Source: Letharia columbiana (taxonomy: Eukaryota; Ascomycota; Lecanoromycetes; Lecanorales; Parmeliaceae). Taken from it: a stretch of DNA of 64,000 nt. Below the pieces are notes generated by a model. That model saw nothing but the letters and a program-made list of their open reading frames with translations, was not told where the DNA came from and searched no databases. Shown here one piece after another: positions 23,436 to 35,199 of this stretch. Positions within the stretch are counted from its first letter, which is position 1. Each line of letters starts with the position of its first letter. Made by a program: the position numbers and the translations under genes. Location of the stretch: NCBI RefSeq assembly GCF_014066305.1, contig NW_023501040.1:620001-684000 (forward strand). The letters are read 5' to 3'.

Positions 23436-25670
23436 TTACTGCCACCACTTGTAACCCCCCGGGTTACTCGCATTCCACAACCCTCTGCACGAATCCTTGA
23501 ACGCCATCTCATCCCTGCCACTAACCACATCCGGAAAATCAATCCACGCCTGATCACTCCCGGGTACATCGGGCTCGAGACTGTAATCGATCTTGGAGCC
23601 AATCTCGCCGATGAAGCCATTGAGATCGAAAATCTCATGCACGAAGTCTACGCAGGTTTCGGAGTCAGCATGGTTCCTCTCACGTGACAAACCGAGAAAA
23701 GAGGCACGTTTGAGGAGTAGAAAATGTCTTTCGCTGCCGAAACATAGCCTTTCACCTAAGTAAGAAGATAACTCTGAAGAAAATTGTAGCTTTCTGCTCT
23801 CGAAACAAGGATTGTGACCCTAATTTAAAACCGAACAGAAAGGATTTACTCCGAAAGGTACGTACCTTCTTCTTGCACGACGACTTTGAACTGCACGGTG
23901 TTCCATGCCTCCTCGAGTCTTAGCTGGGCGGCGCGGCGGGAGGTGAGAAGGCTGTCGGGCGCCATGGTGTGAGCGTTATTAATGCTGTTCCAGTCACTCG
24001 GCAGTTCGATCTGGGCTCTGGGTTTGCAGAGAGCCTGGAGCAGTCCGAGGTGATCTGAGGGAGCTCTTATTGTACGGAGCCGCGGGAAGCCTTTTGCCCT
24101 AATGGAATCTGCTAGGTTTACGTTCGCAGAACCGGGAACGATGATTTCCCAGTGGAGGAACTCGAGCAGGTGAGATGCGATGATGGGCAGGATGGCTATT
24201 TCTCCTTCAGCAACTTCGGGTGAAGTGTCTTGTACCAAAGTGAACCGTCTGAGGTTCTTCAGGTGGAGGAGCAGATTCGAGATGGCCGATATGTACATGA
24301 CGTCTAGGTTGATTAATGAGAGATTGCGAAGAGAAAAGGCGTTTGTAATACGCGAAAACTCTGAGAGGCCCCAGAAAGTGACCCCTTCGAGATCCTGGAG
24401 ACGCAGAGAATGAAGCGCTGGCAGATACTGCAGGGTATAGTCGTCAAAATCGTCCATATCGAAACTCGAGATGCACAGGTGTTTCAGGGCTGGTAATCGA
24501 TGCAAAATCCCTGGTCCTTGAACTCTGCGTGGATCTCCATGGTTCTTGATACTCACAAAGATGTCCTTTTCTAAGATTCCAAGGCCAGGGGAGTGAAGGA
24601 ACAACGTTGTTAGCGAAGTCCAAGCATGATGGAAAGAGACGAATGATTCCTTCTGCTCTGGATCCATTAGACCAGGAGCCAGTTGCTTCTGACTCCGCTG
24701 GGTTATGGCGGCGTTTTCTCCAATCAACCACATCTGCTCTTTCAATTTCTTTCGAGTTGACAAGGCATGGGTTAATCGATCGAATTCATGACCATAGACG
24801 GGATAAAAACCGACTAGCCTCTCAAGGTTGGGACAGGCCATGACTAATGATGCCACTATATTGATCATGTCTTTCCTCAAGGGGTCACCCTCGGCTTGAA
24901 GGCAAGGGACCTTGAGCTCGAGGACGTGCTGCGCAAGGAAGCTTCGTTCCCGCAGTGTCCGCCTTAACAGTTTTAACCGTACTCCAGTCTTCATTTTGTA
25001 TTTCTTCATCTGTTCCTTCGAGTCGGGTCCCACAAGATGTATCCGATCATACCTACGAACGTATTAGCCGCATGCTCCTCCATTTTGCAACGGCGGGCCG
25101 CATTTGCTCACATCCGCTTGACAACAGCTTTGTCCCATGCTCTGCTGGTCAAAGCAAGAGAGCAGAGATCTCGAAGATGACAAGTTTGGCAGCTTTGCGA
25201 CGCTGGATCTTCGTGGAGTACTCTCAGCTGTTGTAATATGCAGTCGTAAATCTCCAACGGCAGACCTTGGAAGACTGGTCGGCGAAGTGTTTTAGGACGT
25301 AACTGTAATTGGCTTGAGTGGGGCGATCGTCTAGAGACGAGTGACACTGGAGTGCTTGGGGCGGTTGAGTATGTATAGGTGGTAGCGGAAGATCCAGTGC
25401 TTTTCATACTTGTGAATGAGGAGATTGACATTCTCGGAGATTGGAAGAGGTTCATGTCTGCACCTTTGGCATCTGATGAGAAGGAGGTCCTTGGCGGCGG
25501 GATCGGTAGGCTTTGAGCTCTCAATGCTCCGAGGGGCCGGCGGGACCTGAGTTGTACAAATGTCAGCTTGTGAGAAAGGGTCAATTGAGGCTCCGGATTG
25601 CCAACCTAGACGCCAGAGCATCGTCAGGCGCAAGACGATCTTTGTGTTCTAAATAGATATCCATTGCCAT
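23436..25670 (-). CDS. F-box protein
   Basis: Four exons (25670-25606, 25546-25112, 25052-23866, 23647-23436) encode 632 aa, all in phase. After a Ser-rich N-terminus an F-box-like segment begins with VFQGLPLEIYDCILQQL (about residues 115-135) and continues past the first Cys cluster (CQTCHLRDLCSLAL) to WDKAVVKRMYDRIHLVG. The long middle part holds leucine-rich stretches (LPALKHLCISSFDM, YLPALHSLRLQDLEG). Fungal proteins of this layout are taken to be substrate receptors of SCF ubiquitin ligases; the target is unknown. The last intron (23648-23865, 218 nt) is long and its acceptor is inferred from the family-like end VHEIFDLNGFIG...GYKWWQ. If the intron were retained, the protein would end about 9 residues past VVVQEE. 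Confidence 0.8.
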
Positions 25671-27344
25671 TGAGCGACTCGACATACATCGAGGAGGTTC
25701 TTGAGAAGGGTAGAAAAGATAGGAGCTACAGCAGGATATGGGAGGGATGTTGGGATGCTATATTTTTACATAGCAATACTAGATGCAAGACCAGGAAGAG
25801 TAACGACAGGTATGAATGATAAGGGATGAAGAATACTTTAAGTTAAGAGGACTTTGGAAATTGAGGTGGGATGAAGAATGAGGGATATTTGACGCCACAG
25901 TTGAACCAGTTGGACCGTTCACCAGCCACAATAACTTTACTGTATTCCAATTTCCATGGAATTTCCCGGAATTTCCATGGGAGATCTACAGTGGGAGAGT
26001 GGGAGAGTGGTACGTATACCCTGCACCATCCTACTTTAAACATCCTTGGATATTCTTGCCGCAACGGTCGCAGACTAGGTGCTTAGCTTCCCGGCACGTC
26101 GGTGAACACAGAATATGTACGATCTGTTTCTACACATACCTACTATGGCAATTGTTGATTCCACTGTCGTTATGAGATGCTTTAGTTGCCTGCACCTGTT
26201 GTTGCTGTTGCTCCTCCCCTCCTCCTCCTCCTCCTCCTCCTTAATGTTGTGGATGTACCCTCTCTTGAGTGTGTCTGTGGACCTGATAGCGGTGATGACT
26301 CCGTACGGATACTTCTTGCGATTTTCCACAATATTGTTTCATCTTCACTGACGTGAGCTCTTCTTCTAGCCCTTCTCTTCCTCCACATTGCGATCCTGCT
26401 CCTCATTGACCCCGTTGAGATGTAGATGATTCAAACCATAGCCCTTGCCCTGAGACTTGCCACCGGGCGTTATCCTGCTGAGTTGCCCATGGTCTCGACA
26501 AGTGCTACTTCGCAGACGGTTTCAACGTAGGCTTCGAACCGTCGTAGGTGTAGCTGTCGTTTACCTTGACCCGATAATTTATACGACCCAGGGTTTTGCA
26601 TCAACTGGGAAGTGTGAGCAGAGCCACATGCAGTCGTGTTCTGTGCATGGCGAGAGGGCTGTTATTAGCCAAACCACCACCAAGCTCAATACTCTCCAGA
26701 TTAGCAAAATATTCCTATGGCTTACTACCCTTGGCAATCTGCTTGTTCTTGGATTTGGTCTTCTGTCTGAGAGGAACTACTGCAGGGCTGCTCTTCGCGC
26801 CAGCTCCAAGCTTCTCGGTCTTCAGAGTCCCTCCCACCGTTGAAAAGCGGCTTGTGGTCTATCTAGGCCTTGCCCTATGACTTTTCCATCATGCACCATG
26901 ATGCAAACTCGACAGTGAGACCTGCTCAAGGCAGAGATACAGGTATCAGTCAGTGCGAGGAGACATCCTTCCCTTTCAGTATGTGTAGTTGAACGTGACG
27001 GACAAATTTGATGTAGTGTAAGATTGAGAACTTGGTCAGTAGTGAGTCAAACGGCGACTGAGATAACTGTTTTTGTTATTTCCCTGATGTCCTTTTTATA
27101 CGAGTAATTGAAGGAATCCAGGTGTGACACTATCGCGAGAATTTAAACCCTGAGTTGCCAAGAGCCCGCCGCGACCTTTCCGGGTCTTCAATAGCTCTCC
27201 TTGTCGTCAAAGACCAAGACATTCTCTACCTCCTCTCTTCTCAAGCTGGCCTTCCCTTTTAATGCGGGGTGCTCAATTATATCAGCTGCAATATCTTGTT
27301 GACTTTTCATCTACTATCAGAGTTCCCCCATCTCCTTCACAATT
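25671..27344. promoter_or_regulatory. 1.7 kb divergent region, F-box gene / cyclin gene
   Basis: It contains a 27-nt near-palindrome at 25954-25980 and a (tcc)n tract at about 26216-26242. The frames at 26457-26880 have no recognised domain. Confidence 0.45.
25954..25980. repeat. 27-nt near-palindrome
   Basis: The sequence runs from ccatggaattt to aatttccatgg and differs from its own reverse complement only at the central base and one symmetrical pair. The half-site aatttccatgg also occurs as a direct repeat with a 21-nt period. Confidence 0.6.
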
Positions 27345-28655
27345 ATGCCTACCGCAACCGAAGGCTCTCAATCCCTCCAAATTCCTGCTCTTCCCAGCGA
27401 GATCCTCATGGTCGCGGAGACACAATGGCTTTTCACCGAAGCGGAACTCCTACAAACGCCTTCAATCCTCGACGGACTGGCCCCAGAAAAAGAACGCGAG
27501 AACCGAAGCAAGGGCGTGAACTTCATCCTCCAAGTCGGCATAATGCTCAAGCTACCTCAAATCACTCTCGCCACAGCCTCCGTCTTTCTCCACCGTTTCT
27601 ACATGCGGCATTCAATGCAGATTTATCACTACTACTCCATGGCCGCAACGTGTCTCTTCCTGGCCTACAAGGTCGAAGAGTGTGTCCGAAAGATGAAAGA
27701 ACTGGTAGTAGCGTGTGTAAGAGTAGCGCAGAAGGATCCTCACAAGAATGTGGACGAACAAGACAAAGAGTATTGGCGGTGGAGGGACAACATATTACAA
27801 TATGAGGATCTGTTGCTGGAGGCCATCTGCTTTGATCTAAGCCTGGAGCCGCCATACAAGACGCTTTTCGATCTTCTCATGCAGTTCGAGCAAGGAGATA
27901 ACAAGAAGTTGAGGAACGCCGCCTGGGCTTTTGTGAATGACAGTTGCCTGACCACACTGTGTCTGCTCTTCCCAAGCAGAACGATCGCCGCCAGCGCCCT
28001 TTACGCGGCTGCGAAACACTGTGATGTCGCTTTCCCGGATGATGCGAGGGGAAGACCTTGGTGGGAAGTCATTGATGTTGACGTAGGTAGCATCCGCAGA
28101 GCGTGCAATTACATGGCTAGTATTTACGAAAGCGGTCCAGCGAAAGCGGGCAAAGAGAGTGGGATGTATGAGCGGACTCCGGGAAATGGGGACGAGCGAG
28201 AAGACAAGACAAGATCCGCAGGGGTCAAGATCGAGGATGGTCGAAGCTCTGGGGGTAGTAACGACGGCCTCGCTTCACCTGTGGTCGTTTCTCCTGGGGG
28301 CAGCCAAGCGGGAGCCAAAAGAGGACGCCAAGAAGAAGGAGAGGCGGAAACAGAGCAAGCACCGTCCGTAAACGGTGCCGGTCATGAAGCGAACGGGCAC
28401 GCCATAAACCAAGACGGTTCCAGGAAGAGGCAGAAAGTCAAGGAGGAACCCTCTCGGAACGGCTTTGCTCCACAACCGGAGCAAGGACCTATTCCACATC
28501 GTCCCACTACTGCTCCAAATTCCGAGCAGCCAACCGACGCCGCTCAACCGGATGGTGCAGCTGTTGCACTGGCGCGGGATACGAAGGTTGGAGTCGGCTT
28601 GGAGAGCCCCAATCTGGAGGAAGATGGCAGTGAGGAAGGTGAAGTGGAAGCATAA
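27345..28655 (+). CDS. Cyclin T/Pch1-type transcription cyclin
   Basis: A single exon of 436 aa. The double cyclin fold covers about residues 25-265. FTEAELLQTPSILDG and GVNFILQVGIMLKLPQIT start the first repeat, LFLAYKVEECVRKMKELV is its signature, and LRNAAWAFVNDSCLTTLCLLFP starts the second. This is the pattern of cyclin T/K partners of Cdk9-type kinases (Pch1 in fission yeast, Bur2/Ctk2-like roles), which phosphorylate Spt5 and the RNA polymerase II tail. The C-terminal 170 residues are charged, low-complexity and end in EEDGSEEGEVEA. Alternative transcriptional cyclins cannot be fully excluded. Confidence 0.86.
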   Translation: MPTATEGSQSLQIPALPSEILMVAETQWLFTEAELLQTPSILDGLAPEKERENRSKGVNFILQVGIMLKLPQITLATASVFLHRFYMRHSMQIYHYYSMAATCLFLAYKVEECVRKMKELVVACVRVAQKDPHKNVDEQDKEYWRWRDNILQYEDLLLEAICFDLSLEPPYKTLFDLLMQFEQGDNKKLRNAAWAFVNDSCLTTLCLLFPSRTIAASALYAAAKHCDVAFPDDARGRPWWEVIDVDVGSIRRACNYMASIYESGPAKAGKESGMYERTPGNGDEREDKTRSAGVKIEDGRSSGGSNDGLASPVVVSPGGSQAGAKRGRQEEGEAETEQAPSVNGAGHEANGHAINQDGSRKRQKVKEEPSRNGFAPQPEQGPIPHRPTTAPNSEQPTDAAQPDGAAVALARDTKVGVGLESPNLEEDGSEEGEVEA

Positions 28656-29466
28656 TCTACACCATGGTAGGGGGAATGACGAGCAGAAGTGGGGCACAGC
28701 GCAACGGGTTCGATGCGGTACTCAAGATACCCAATGTATGGGCAATTTGGAATACCCTCGAAACCCTAGAGTACTTGATAATTCAGCCAATAGTGCAGAC
28801 TGTTTCAACAGCAGTGGAGCCCTTGCGAACCTTCCCCGTGCATCGTGGTGCGTACTCCCAACACTTAGGTCTGCTAGTATGGAATATGGCAGTCGTCATG
28901 TGCAGACTGCCTACCTTGCCGCTGTCATCCCTTACAAACAATGGTTCAGGCACACGAATATTCAGGCACAGGTTTGCACAGTAGCTTTTTACTTTCATTT
29001 CTCCTCTAGCCTATTTTATAGTACTGGAGTACACGCACCACCATGGTGGTGCTGGGTAGCGAGCTTCCCCAGACCTTGACCACCCCTGAGCATTAAATTA
29101 TTCCACAGGTCATCGAGTCATTCGTAAGCATGTAGAGCTGGCAGCATGAAATGTAATGACATTCGCCCTTGCCCAACACTTTCATCGAGTGAACCGCCCT
29201 GTGGTGTCGTTCTGAAAATCCAGATGTGATAGCATTAGTGACCATGCAAGCCACCTCGAGGACTTTGTTTGAATGTGTGTGAGCAAAGGAATTGGATCTC
29301 TCAATGTTGAGCAATCCTTTGACTGCACCCCTTTCGGATATCACTCTGAGGAAAGATCCATGATAAAATGACTGACAACGCAAGCTGATCCGATAGAATG
29401 GTGTGTGAAGAGAGAGAGGTGTGTGTTTTGTCACGCCGCCGGCCAAGGTGCTCAAGCCTTGCGCGA
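28656..29466. other. convergent intergenic region
   Basis: 811 nt between the cyclin T gene and sua7. No conserved frame or repeat seen. Confidence 0.5.
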
Positions 29467-30569
29467 CTAAGCAGCAGGCAACGCAGTGATATCACCCTTG
29501 CCCTCACCGAGCCATTCGGAGTCGATCAGCTGCTCACGCATGGGATACATGAGCTTGTAGGCGGTACGAATAGTTCCGTCGCTGACACCTGCTACTCCGG
29601 ATATCTCCTTGGGAGACTTTGGCTGACCCATAAGATGCGAGGCGGTGTAGATGCACGCTGCTGCAATGGACAGCGGAGAGCGACCGGCGAGCGAGCCGAC
29701 TTTATCAGCCCTCTCGGCAATATTTTGAGAGATAGTAGTGATCCGGAAGTTGAGACCGAGCTGGTTGCAGAAGCGGTTGCAGAGCGCTTTAGGATCAACC
29801 GATTGTTTAGCAACGTAATCGTCCTCGGTGTTGACGAGTTCTTATACATCCATGTTAGCAAGACATAATGAATTAGCTTACCTACCGAAAAAGACTTACC
29901 GCCAGCCTGCTCGGCCATGATCTTTTTCTTTCTGTTCTCGGAATCGAAGAACTTCTCAAGAGCCTTAAAGATCCTTCCAATTTCCGCCTTGGAGACTTTG
30001 GTCAACGCAAATATTTCTCGAAAGGTTCGAGGCACACCCAGCTGGCGGCAGGCAATGAAGATGCAGCCAGCAATAATTGTATCCTGGGATTTGCCTTTGA
30101 AAGCTTTGGCATCGTCGACCTTCTTGAACAGATGCTTCGCATAATTTGCGACATTCGAAGGAATATTGATGGAGTCACAGAAGGCTCCAAGCTCCTTGTA
30201 AGCGGCCAAGAGAGTCTTGGTAGACTTGTCGTGAGTAGCCTTGTTCTGAGCTCGATGTAAATCACGGCTTCGACCATTAGCACCATCGTTGAAGGCGATA
30301 GAGGTCTGCAGCTGAGAACCGTTCAAGAGCGGGTTTGCGCCGTCTCCAACACGAGAAGGATCATCGTTTCCTTGATCGTCATTCGAGAAGGTTCGCCACT
30401 CCGAGCGAGTATCGACAATTCTGTCACCAAGGACTAAACCACACGAGCCGCAGACCATATCACCACAAGAGAACTCTTCTTTTAGGTTCGGAGGGAACTC
30501 TTTGCACTCGGGACAGATCATCGTATTGTTGAGATTCTCCTTCCATGTCTCTTGAGACCCGTTGGCCAT
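29467..30569 (-). CDS. sua7: Transcription initiation factor IIB
   Basis: Two exons (30569-29900 and 29840-29467) give 347 aa, the standard TFIIB size. The N-terminal zinc ribbon uses Cys19, Cys22, Cys40 and Cys43 (CPEC...CGSCG). The B-finger/linker with SEWRTFSNDD follows, then two cyclin-like repeats: the first from KTLLAAYKELGAFCDSINIP, the second from CNRFCNQLGLNF to MGQPKSPKEISGVAGVSDGTIRTAYKLMYP. TFIIB bridges TBP and RNA polymerase II at the promoter. The frame is open upstream of the chosen Met to 30839, but that extension is not family-like. The intron is 59 nt, and splicing restores GELVNTEDDYVAKQ. The promoter is shared with atp14. Confidence 0.96.
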
Positions 30570-31142
30570 TTTGGATGCGAGCACCTTGGAAGTGAGCGCC
30601 GGCTTGTTGAACCGCTGCTTCGTCCTCTTCTTGATCCCTTTGGATGTTGCAGCGAGGTTGTGTCTAGGAGCGCAACAACGGATGAAGAGTGGAGAATACA
30701 GTTTGGCGACTTTGAAATAGGGCGGCGAGAGTGAGTGTTGTGAGAAGAAGTGTTGATGGCTAAGGGAGCAACTGTTCCACTGGCTGCTTTCCGACTGCCA
30801 ACCAAGGCGTCCGTGAGGTTCAGAGGTTCGGAATCTCACAGATAGTCAAGAAAGCGAAGACATACAACGGTACGACCACAAAGCTGACCGGCAACCCTGA
30901 ATGATCGTGTTGTTGAAGGTCGACCAGACGATGGCAGTGATGTGAAGGATGGAAGAAGGTTGAAGGAGGAAGCGGTGTTCAAGTAGCGAGAAATGATGAC
31001 TCAACCCTTGTCGTTCAGCCTCACTTTTTAGCGTCCACTTAAAAGGGCCGCGCTAAACTGCAAAGCTAGAAGGAATGAGCGCTTTCCAACCAGAGCTCAA
31101 AACATTTGACTATTCGAGATCCGCCAGACCTACATATCAAAG
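30570..31142. promoter_or_regulatory. shared divergent promoter, sua7 / atp14
   Basis: 573 nt between the two start codons. It must drive a general transcription factor and a mitochondrial ATP synthase subunit in opposite directions. No repeat or palindrome seen. Confidence 0.5.
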
Positions 31143-31628
31143 ATGTTGCAGTCTCTCAAGGCTTCGGTGAGTTCAATTGGTTCACAGTATATTTCCACTG
31201 CCTCTGCTGATTCATTGAAGCGCCTTCCACTGGCCCGTGCTGCCCGGCGTCAAGCTGTCCTCCAGCGCCGAACATTCCTTGCTCCTACAGCAGCGCTACG
31301 AGGTTCGTAAATACCGTCATACTTTCCGACGGATGTCTGGCTTACTGTGTCTTGTGAAGCCGACCTCGTTCAAGATCTCTACCTCAGAGAATTGAAGGGC
31401 TACAAGCCGCCTCCAGTGAAATCGTCAGACTCGGAAGGACATGTACAAAAGTTCTCGCCACCGAAAGCTCCTCAATCGCCTGAAGAAAGCGACATTGCGA
31501 ATGATCTGAAGGCGTATGAGAACCAGCAGGTCGAAGTCGAGGGACAAGCAGCCGGAGGAGAAGCTTCTGCTACAGAGGAGGATTGGTTCGAGGAGGAAGA
31601 GGAGGAAGAAGCGCCTGCCGCTCATTAA
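31143..31628 (+). CDS. atp14: Mitochondrial F1Fo ATP synthase subunit h (Atp14)
   Basis: Three exons (31143-31166, 31221-31302, 31360-31628) encode 124 aa. The first ~38 residues (MLQSLKAS, then Arg-rich LARAARRQAVLQRRTF) form a mitochondrial presequence. The mature part starts ADLVQDLYLRELKGYKPPP, the hallmark of fungal Atp14, and ends in a very acidic tail (EEDWFEEEEEEEAPAAH). Subunit h belongs to the peripheral stalk that holds F1 against rotation. The 24-nt first exon is fixed by the presequence and by phase; the introns are 54 and 57 nt. Confidence 0.9.
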
Positions 31629-32403
31629 GTGTATACTATTCAAGGCTCGGGCGTGCATGATTTGAAAGGCTTTCTTATACGGTTTCACTCAGCTGGGCTA
31701 AGCTCTGGCTACGTAGAGCAATACCATGAGTCGGCTGGGCCTCTGGTGCTGTTGACTCGATTTCGACATATTAGGAGTTGTGCAATTCATCAGCGCCATC
31801 TCATCTCTTCATTTGTGGGGTGAGCAGAGTCGACCTTCTGCTGTAACTATGCCCTTTGTCCCGCATCTTATGGAAGGCGTCTCTCTAGTCAAATCTCATC
31901 ACCATTACTGCTCCTCTCAAACAGCTAGCGCGCATTTCATCGATAAATTTCGAAAACGCTTCCAGGACTGCAGACTAGATCATGTATGGTATACCAGTGT
32001 CACAGTTTCAGGGCTCCACGGTGGGCATCTGCATTGAATATGCATTCTGGCTTAGCGAGCCGGATAAAGTGGAGCTTCCTGTCAAAGACATCAGACTTTC
32101 CTCGAACAAAACAGAAGCATGTACAAAATTTGATTTGAACCCTCTTCCTTTCCCTCATAATGTCCGTAAACACAATTAGGATTGTATCTATGAGTACTCA
32201 TACCTATGATTGTTTTTGCGACTTTCTCTGGGTCTCAGGTTGGGGAAACCCCCCGCACTCGGCTTTGCATCCGTGAGATATTACGTCAAGTTACGGTCTG
32301 AGCTGCCCGTGTCTGTGCCACTGCCGCATCTTAATGTACTTTTCTGCGTTTGCTGCATTGCCTGTGCTTCTTCATCCATTCTGTCTATGGTAAACTCGTC
32401 AAG
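31629..32403. other. intergenic between atp14 and aquaglyceroporin gene
   Basis: 775 nt with the 3' end of atp14 and the promoter of the channel gene. No gene or repeat seen. Confidence 0.5.
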
Positions 32404-34013
32404 ATGTCAACACCAATGGAAATAGAAAACCATGACTGGCTCCCCACTGCAGGCGGGGAAGAGGGTAAATCCAAGGAGAACCCTTCCAATCTTGCTCCAC
32501 CGCAAGAGGGATCTCGCCGTCGAGCCGACACTATGTCTTCTGTTAGATCTTATATGGGCCTTAAACCGGAAGCACCAATCGATGAGGAGCATGAGCATCT
32601 TGAGCATCACGAGTTGTTGTGGAGTCGGATCCGACTAGCCCTTAGAGAACCCTTTGCCGAGTTCTTTGGGACATTCATCATGGTGCTCTTTGGGGATGGC
32701 TCCGTGGCTCAAGTGCTGTTGAGCGCCAGTAATACTACCAGTACCATAGCACCAGGGGGAAATGGCTATGGGAGTTATCAGTCAATATCTTGGGGGTGAG
32801 AGTCGAATTTCATGTCTTTCGTGTTGTACAGAGATAGCTGCTAACCCACAAATTCAGATGGGGCATAGGGGTAATGCTAGGCATTTATGTTGCAGGTAAA
32901 GATCCTATTTGAGACGGGCGAGATCTCTTTTGATGAGCCTGCAGGTGATTCCGGAGGTTTCTTGAATCCTGCAATCACTTTTTGCTTTTGTCTTTACCGC
33001 GGCCTACCCTGGCGCCGGTTCCCTATTTATTTCCTTGCTCAGTTCCTAGGCGGATTCGTTGGTGCAGGGGTCATCTACGCAAACTATATTAACGCTATCA
33101 ACAACTACGAAGGCCATAACATTAGGACCGTTCCACCCTCCAAGACTGCCACTGGTGAGACAACCCCACGATTGTCCAAACACTGCCGAAATATGGCTTG
33201 GCTGATATCCCATGAAGGCGGGGTGTTCTGTACATACCCTCAGGCTTTCCTAACGAAGACAAGCCAATTTTTCTCGGAATTTATTACGGCTACCATTCTT
33301 ATGTTTGTCATCTTTGCCCTCAAGGATGAATCCAACCGCGGAGCGATGGGCAAGACCGGAGCTGGTCCATTCTTTCCCCTTGCCTTATTTTTCTTGATCT
33401 TTGGTCTGGGTGCATGTTTTGGCTTCGAGACCGGCTATGCCATCAATCTAGCACGTGATTTTGGCCCCCGATTGATGTCTTATGCCGTTGGTTATGGTCA
33501 CGAGGTTTGGTCCGCGGGAGGATATTACTTCTGGAGTAAGTGTATTTCGGAAAGTTTCTCCCTAAAGGGTATCGAGACTTGGGTTGCAGGACACATTCTG
33601 GTGGGGGATAGAGCTGTTCCCACTCCTTAAACCCGAACATCTTTTGATTTTAAGCATGGTTGCAGAAGAAATGCTGACTGCAATACTGTGGCAGTTCCCG
33701 TACGTACACTTCGTAGAAGACCTTCCTCTTTGGTACTGAAATTGAGTCGCAAGACATGTTTAGGGAGCCAATGGACGTGCTCTGCTCCCGAGACCTGTCT
33801 TGCAACTCAATTATCTGCCTTGAAGTAGCAATGCTGATCCCGAAACGTGCGTAGATGGTCGCCTCGTTCCTCGGTTGCACGTTCGGTGGATTCCTCTACG
33901 ATTTGTTCATTTACACGGGACCGGAAAGCCCCATCAATACCCCGTGGATGGGGCTCAAGCGGTTGACTCAGCCACATAATTTGATAAGACAGAAAAAAAA
34001 GTCCGCCGTATAA
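32404..34013 (+). CDS. Aquaglyceroporin (MIP family)
   Basis: Six exons (32404-32795, 32858-32895, 32945-33154, 33218-33535, 33695-33699, 33855-34013) give 373 aa. The first ~80 residues are cytosolic and hydrophilic; six TM helices follow from PFAEFFGTFIMVLFGDGSV. The first half-helix motif is NPA (GGFLNPAITFCF). The second is NLA (GYAINLARDFGPR), as in fungal glycerol facilitators of the Fps1 type, with the Asp after Arg typical of glycerol-conducting pores. Glycerol flux in osmoregulation or nutrition is the likely role. Exon 5 is only TTCCC: it completes TGG A-TT CCC and gives the conserved FWIPMV. It lies between introns of 159 and 155 nt, three times the local norm. An upstream in-frame ATG at 32350 is possible but unlikely. 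Confidence 0.9.
33695..33699 (+). other. 5-nt microexon of the aquaglyceroporin gene
   Basis: The sequence gcag|TTCCC|gtacgt has a good acceptor with a gctgac branch site 20 nt upstream and a strong donor. Without it the last exon would be read out of frame. Confidence 0.75.
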
Positions 34014-35199
34014 TCATCAGATGTACACTTTGTGACCACGCCGGCTGGATAGCGTGCCGGAAAGCGTTCCCTGTCCAGCAGCAGCAACTATACCCCTGCA
34101 TTCCAGATTTGGGGTAGCCTATCCGACCGAGGTGATAAGAACTTGTACACTGGGAATATTGTCTGAGCCGAGCACTGCGTTGGAGGGAACTTGGAAAACT
34201 GTACACGGGTCTGATTGTAGAGTAAGGAATTATGTGTGTGTGTGTGTGTGGTGGGGGGAAACTCTGGGTTTTATTTTCTACCGCAGGTTTGTCGTCAGCG
34301 GCTGTATATAAATAGTGTGATCCAGAGATCTGGGCCGCAGTGGTGGCAGTGGTGGAGAAGCGACAAGACCGACGGAGACCGACAGAGAAGGGTAGGGTAG
34401 GGTAAGGTAGGGTAGGGTAGGTAGTTCATAAATAATGATAGAGTACTTTAGAGTATTATTGGGAGAGAAGTGTAAATAGAGTCATAAGACCGAGCATAGG
34501 TAGAAAAGTGCAAGCGAACCCCACGACCGCTGCAGGAGATGCATAATTATCAAGGAAGGAGATAGACGTTGGATTGGTCCGGGAGGCCAAAGGATGTCTC
34601 AATTGGCAGTTGCAAGCAATTATTTACCTATTTATTATTGGGGACACCAATTGAAATCCAAGGCACTACTTTAGTCAAAAGCTTAATTGGAAGCCATGGT
34701 CCCATGGAGCCAAGAAGATGGCCTTTGCCGAACAACCTTATATCCGCCAATTCTCCAATCGAGCCAATTTATTAGTGAAGGGACAAATTGTCTATCAAAA
34801 CAAAATCTTGCTGTGCCCGCAAATACAAAATCATTAAAAATCAATAAAAATGATGATAATAATAACAAGAACAATAGTTGCAGAAAGTGAGTCGTCAACA
34901 TCCATCATTTCATCGTGTCATTATTCTTGCCAAACATGGAAACAGCTGACGTACCATCCAGACCTGCTCAAACAGGGGCAAAGCAGCCCTACCTGAACAT
35001 ATTTCCCTCTTTCTCTTTCATCCACACCATCCAAACTTTTCTTGCCTTTGCTTCATTCATGTACAAGATACAGCACCCTGCCTCGTGTGGAAACTTGCGG
35101 GCCCGCGAGGCACAGACCTATGAAGAATATCGAAATAAACAACTTTCACCATCCTGACCATCGCGTTGGATTACGGCAGCAATCCTAGAACTGGATAGG
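34014..35199. other. intergenic with simple repeats
   Basis: 1.2 kb upstream of the DUF1765 gene. It holds a (tg)n tract at 34232-34249 and a GGGTA array at about 34389-34422. The frames are short and unconserved. The DUF1765 promoter must lie here. Confidence 0.5.
34389..34422. repeat. GGGTA pentanucleotide array
   Basis: About six degenerate copies of gggta, close to but not the same as the fungal telomere unit TTAGGG. The surroundings are single-copy gene space, so this is a simple-sequence tract, possibly telomere-derived. Confidence 0.6.

Noticed and set aside
29592..30839. N-terminal extension of TFIIB to an ATG at 30839
   Set aside because: The extra 90 residues look random, and TFIIB of normal length starts at 30569.
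34389..34422. True telomere or chromosome end
   Set aside because: Unit is GGGTA and degenerate, and genes continue on both sides.
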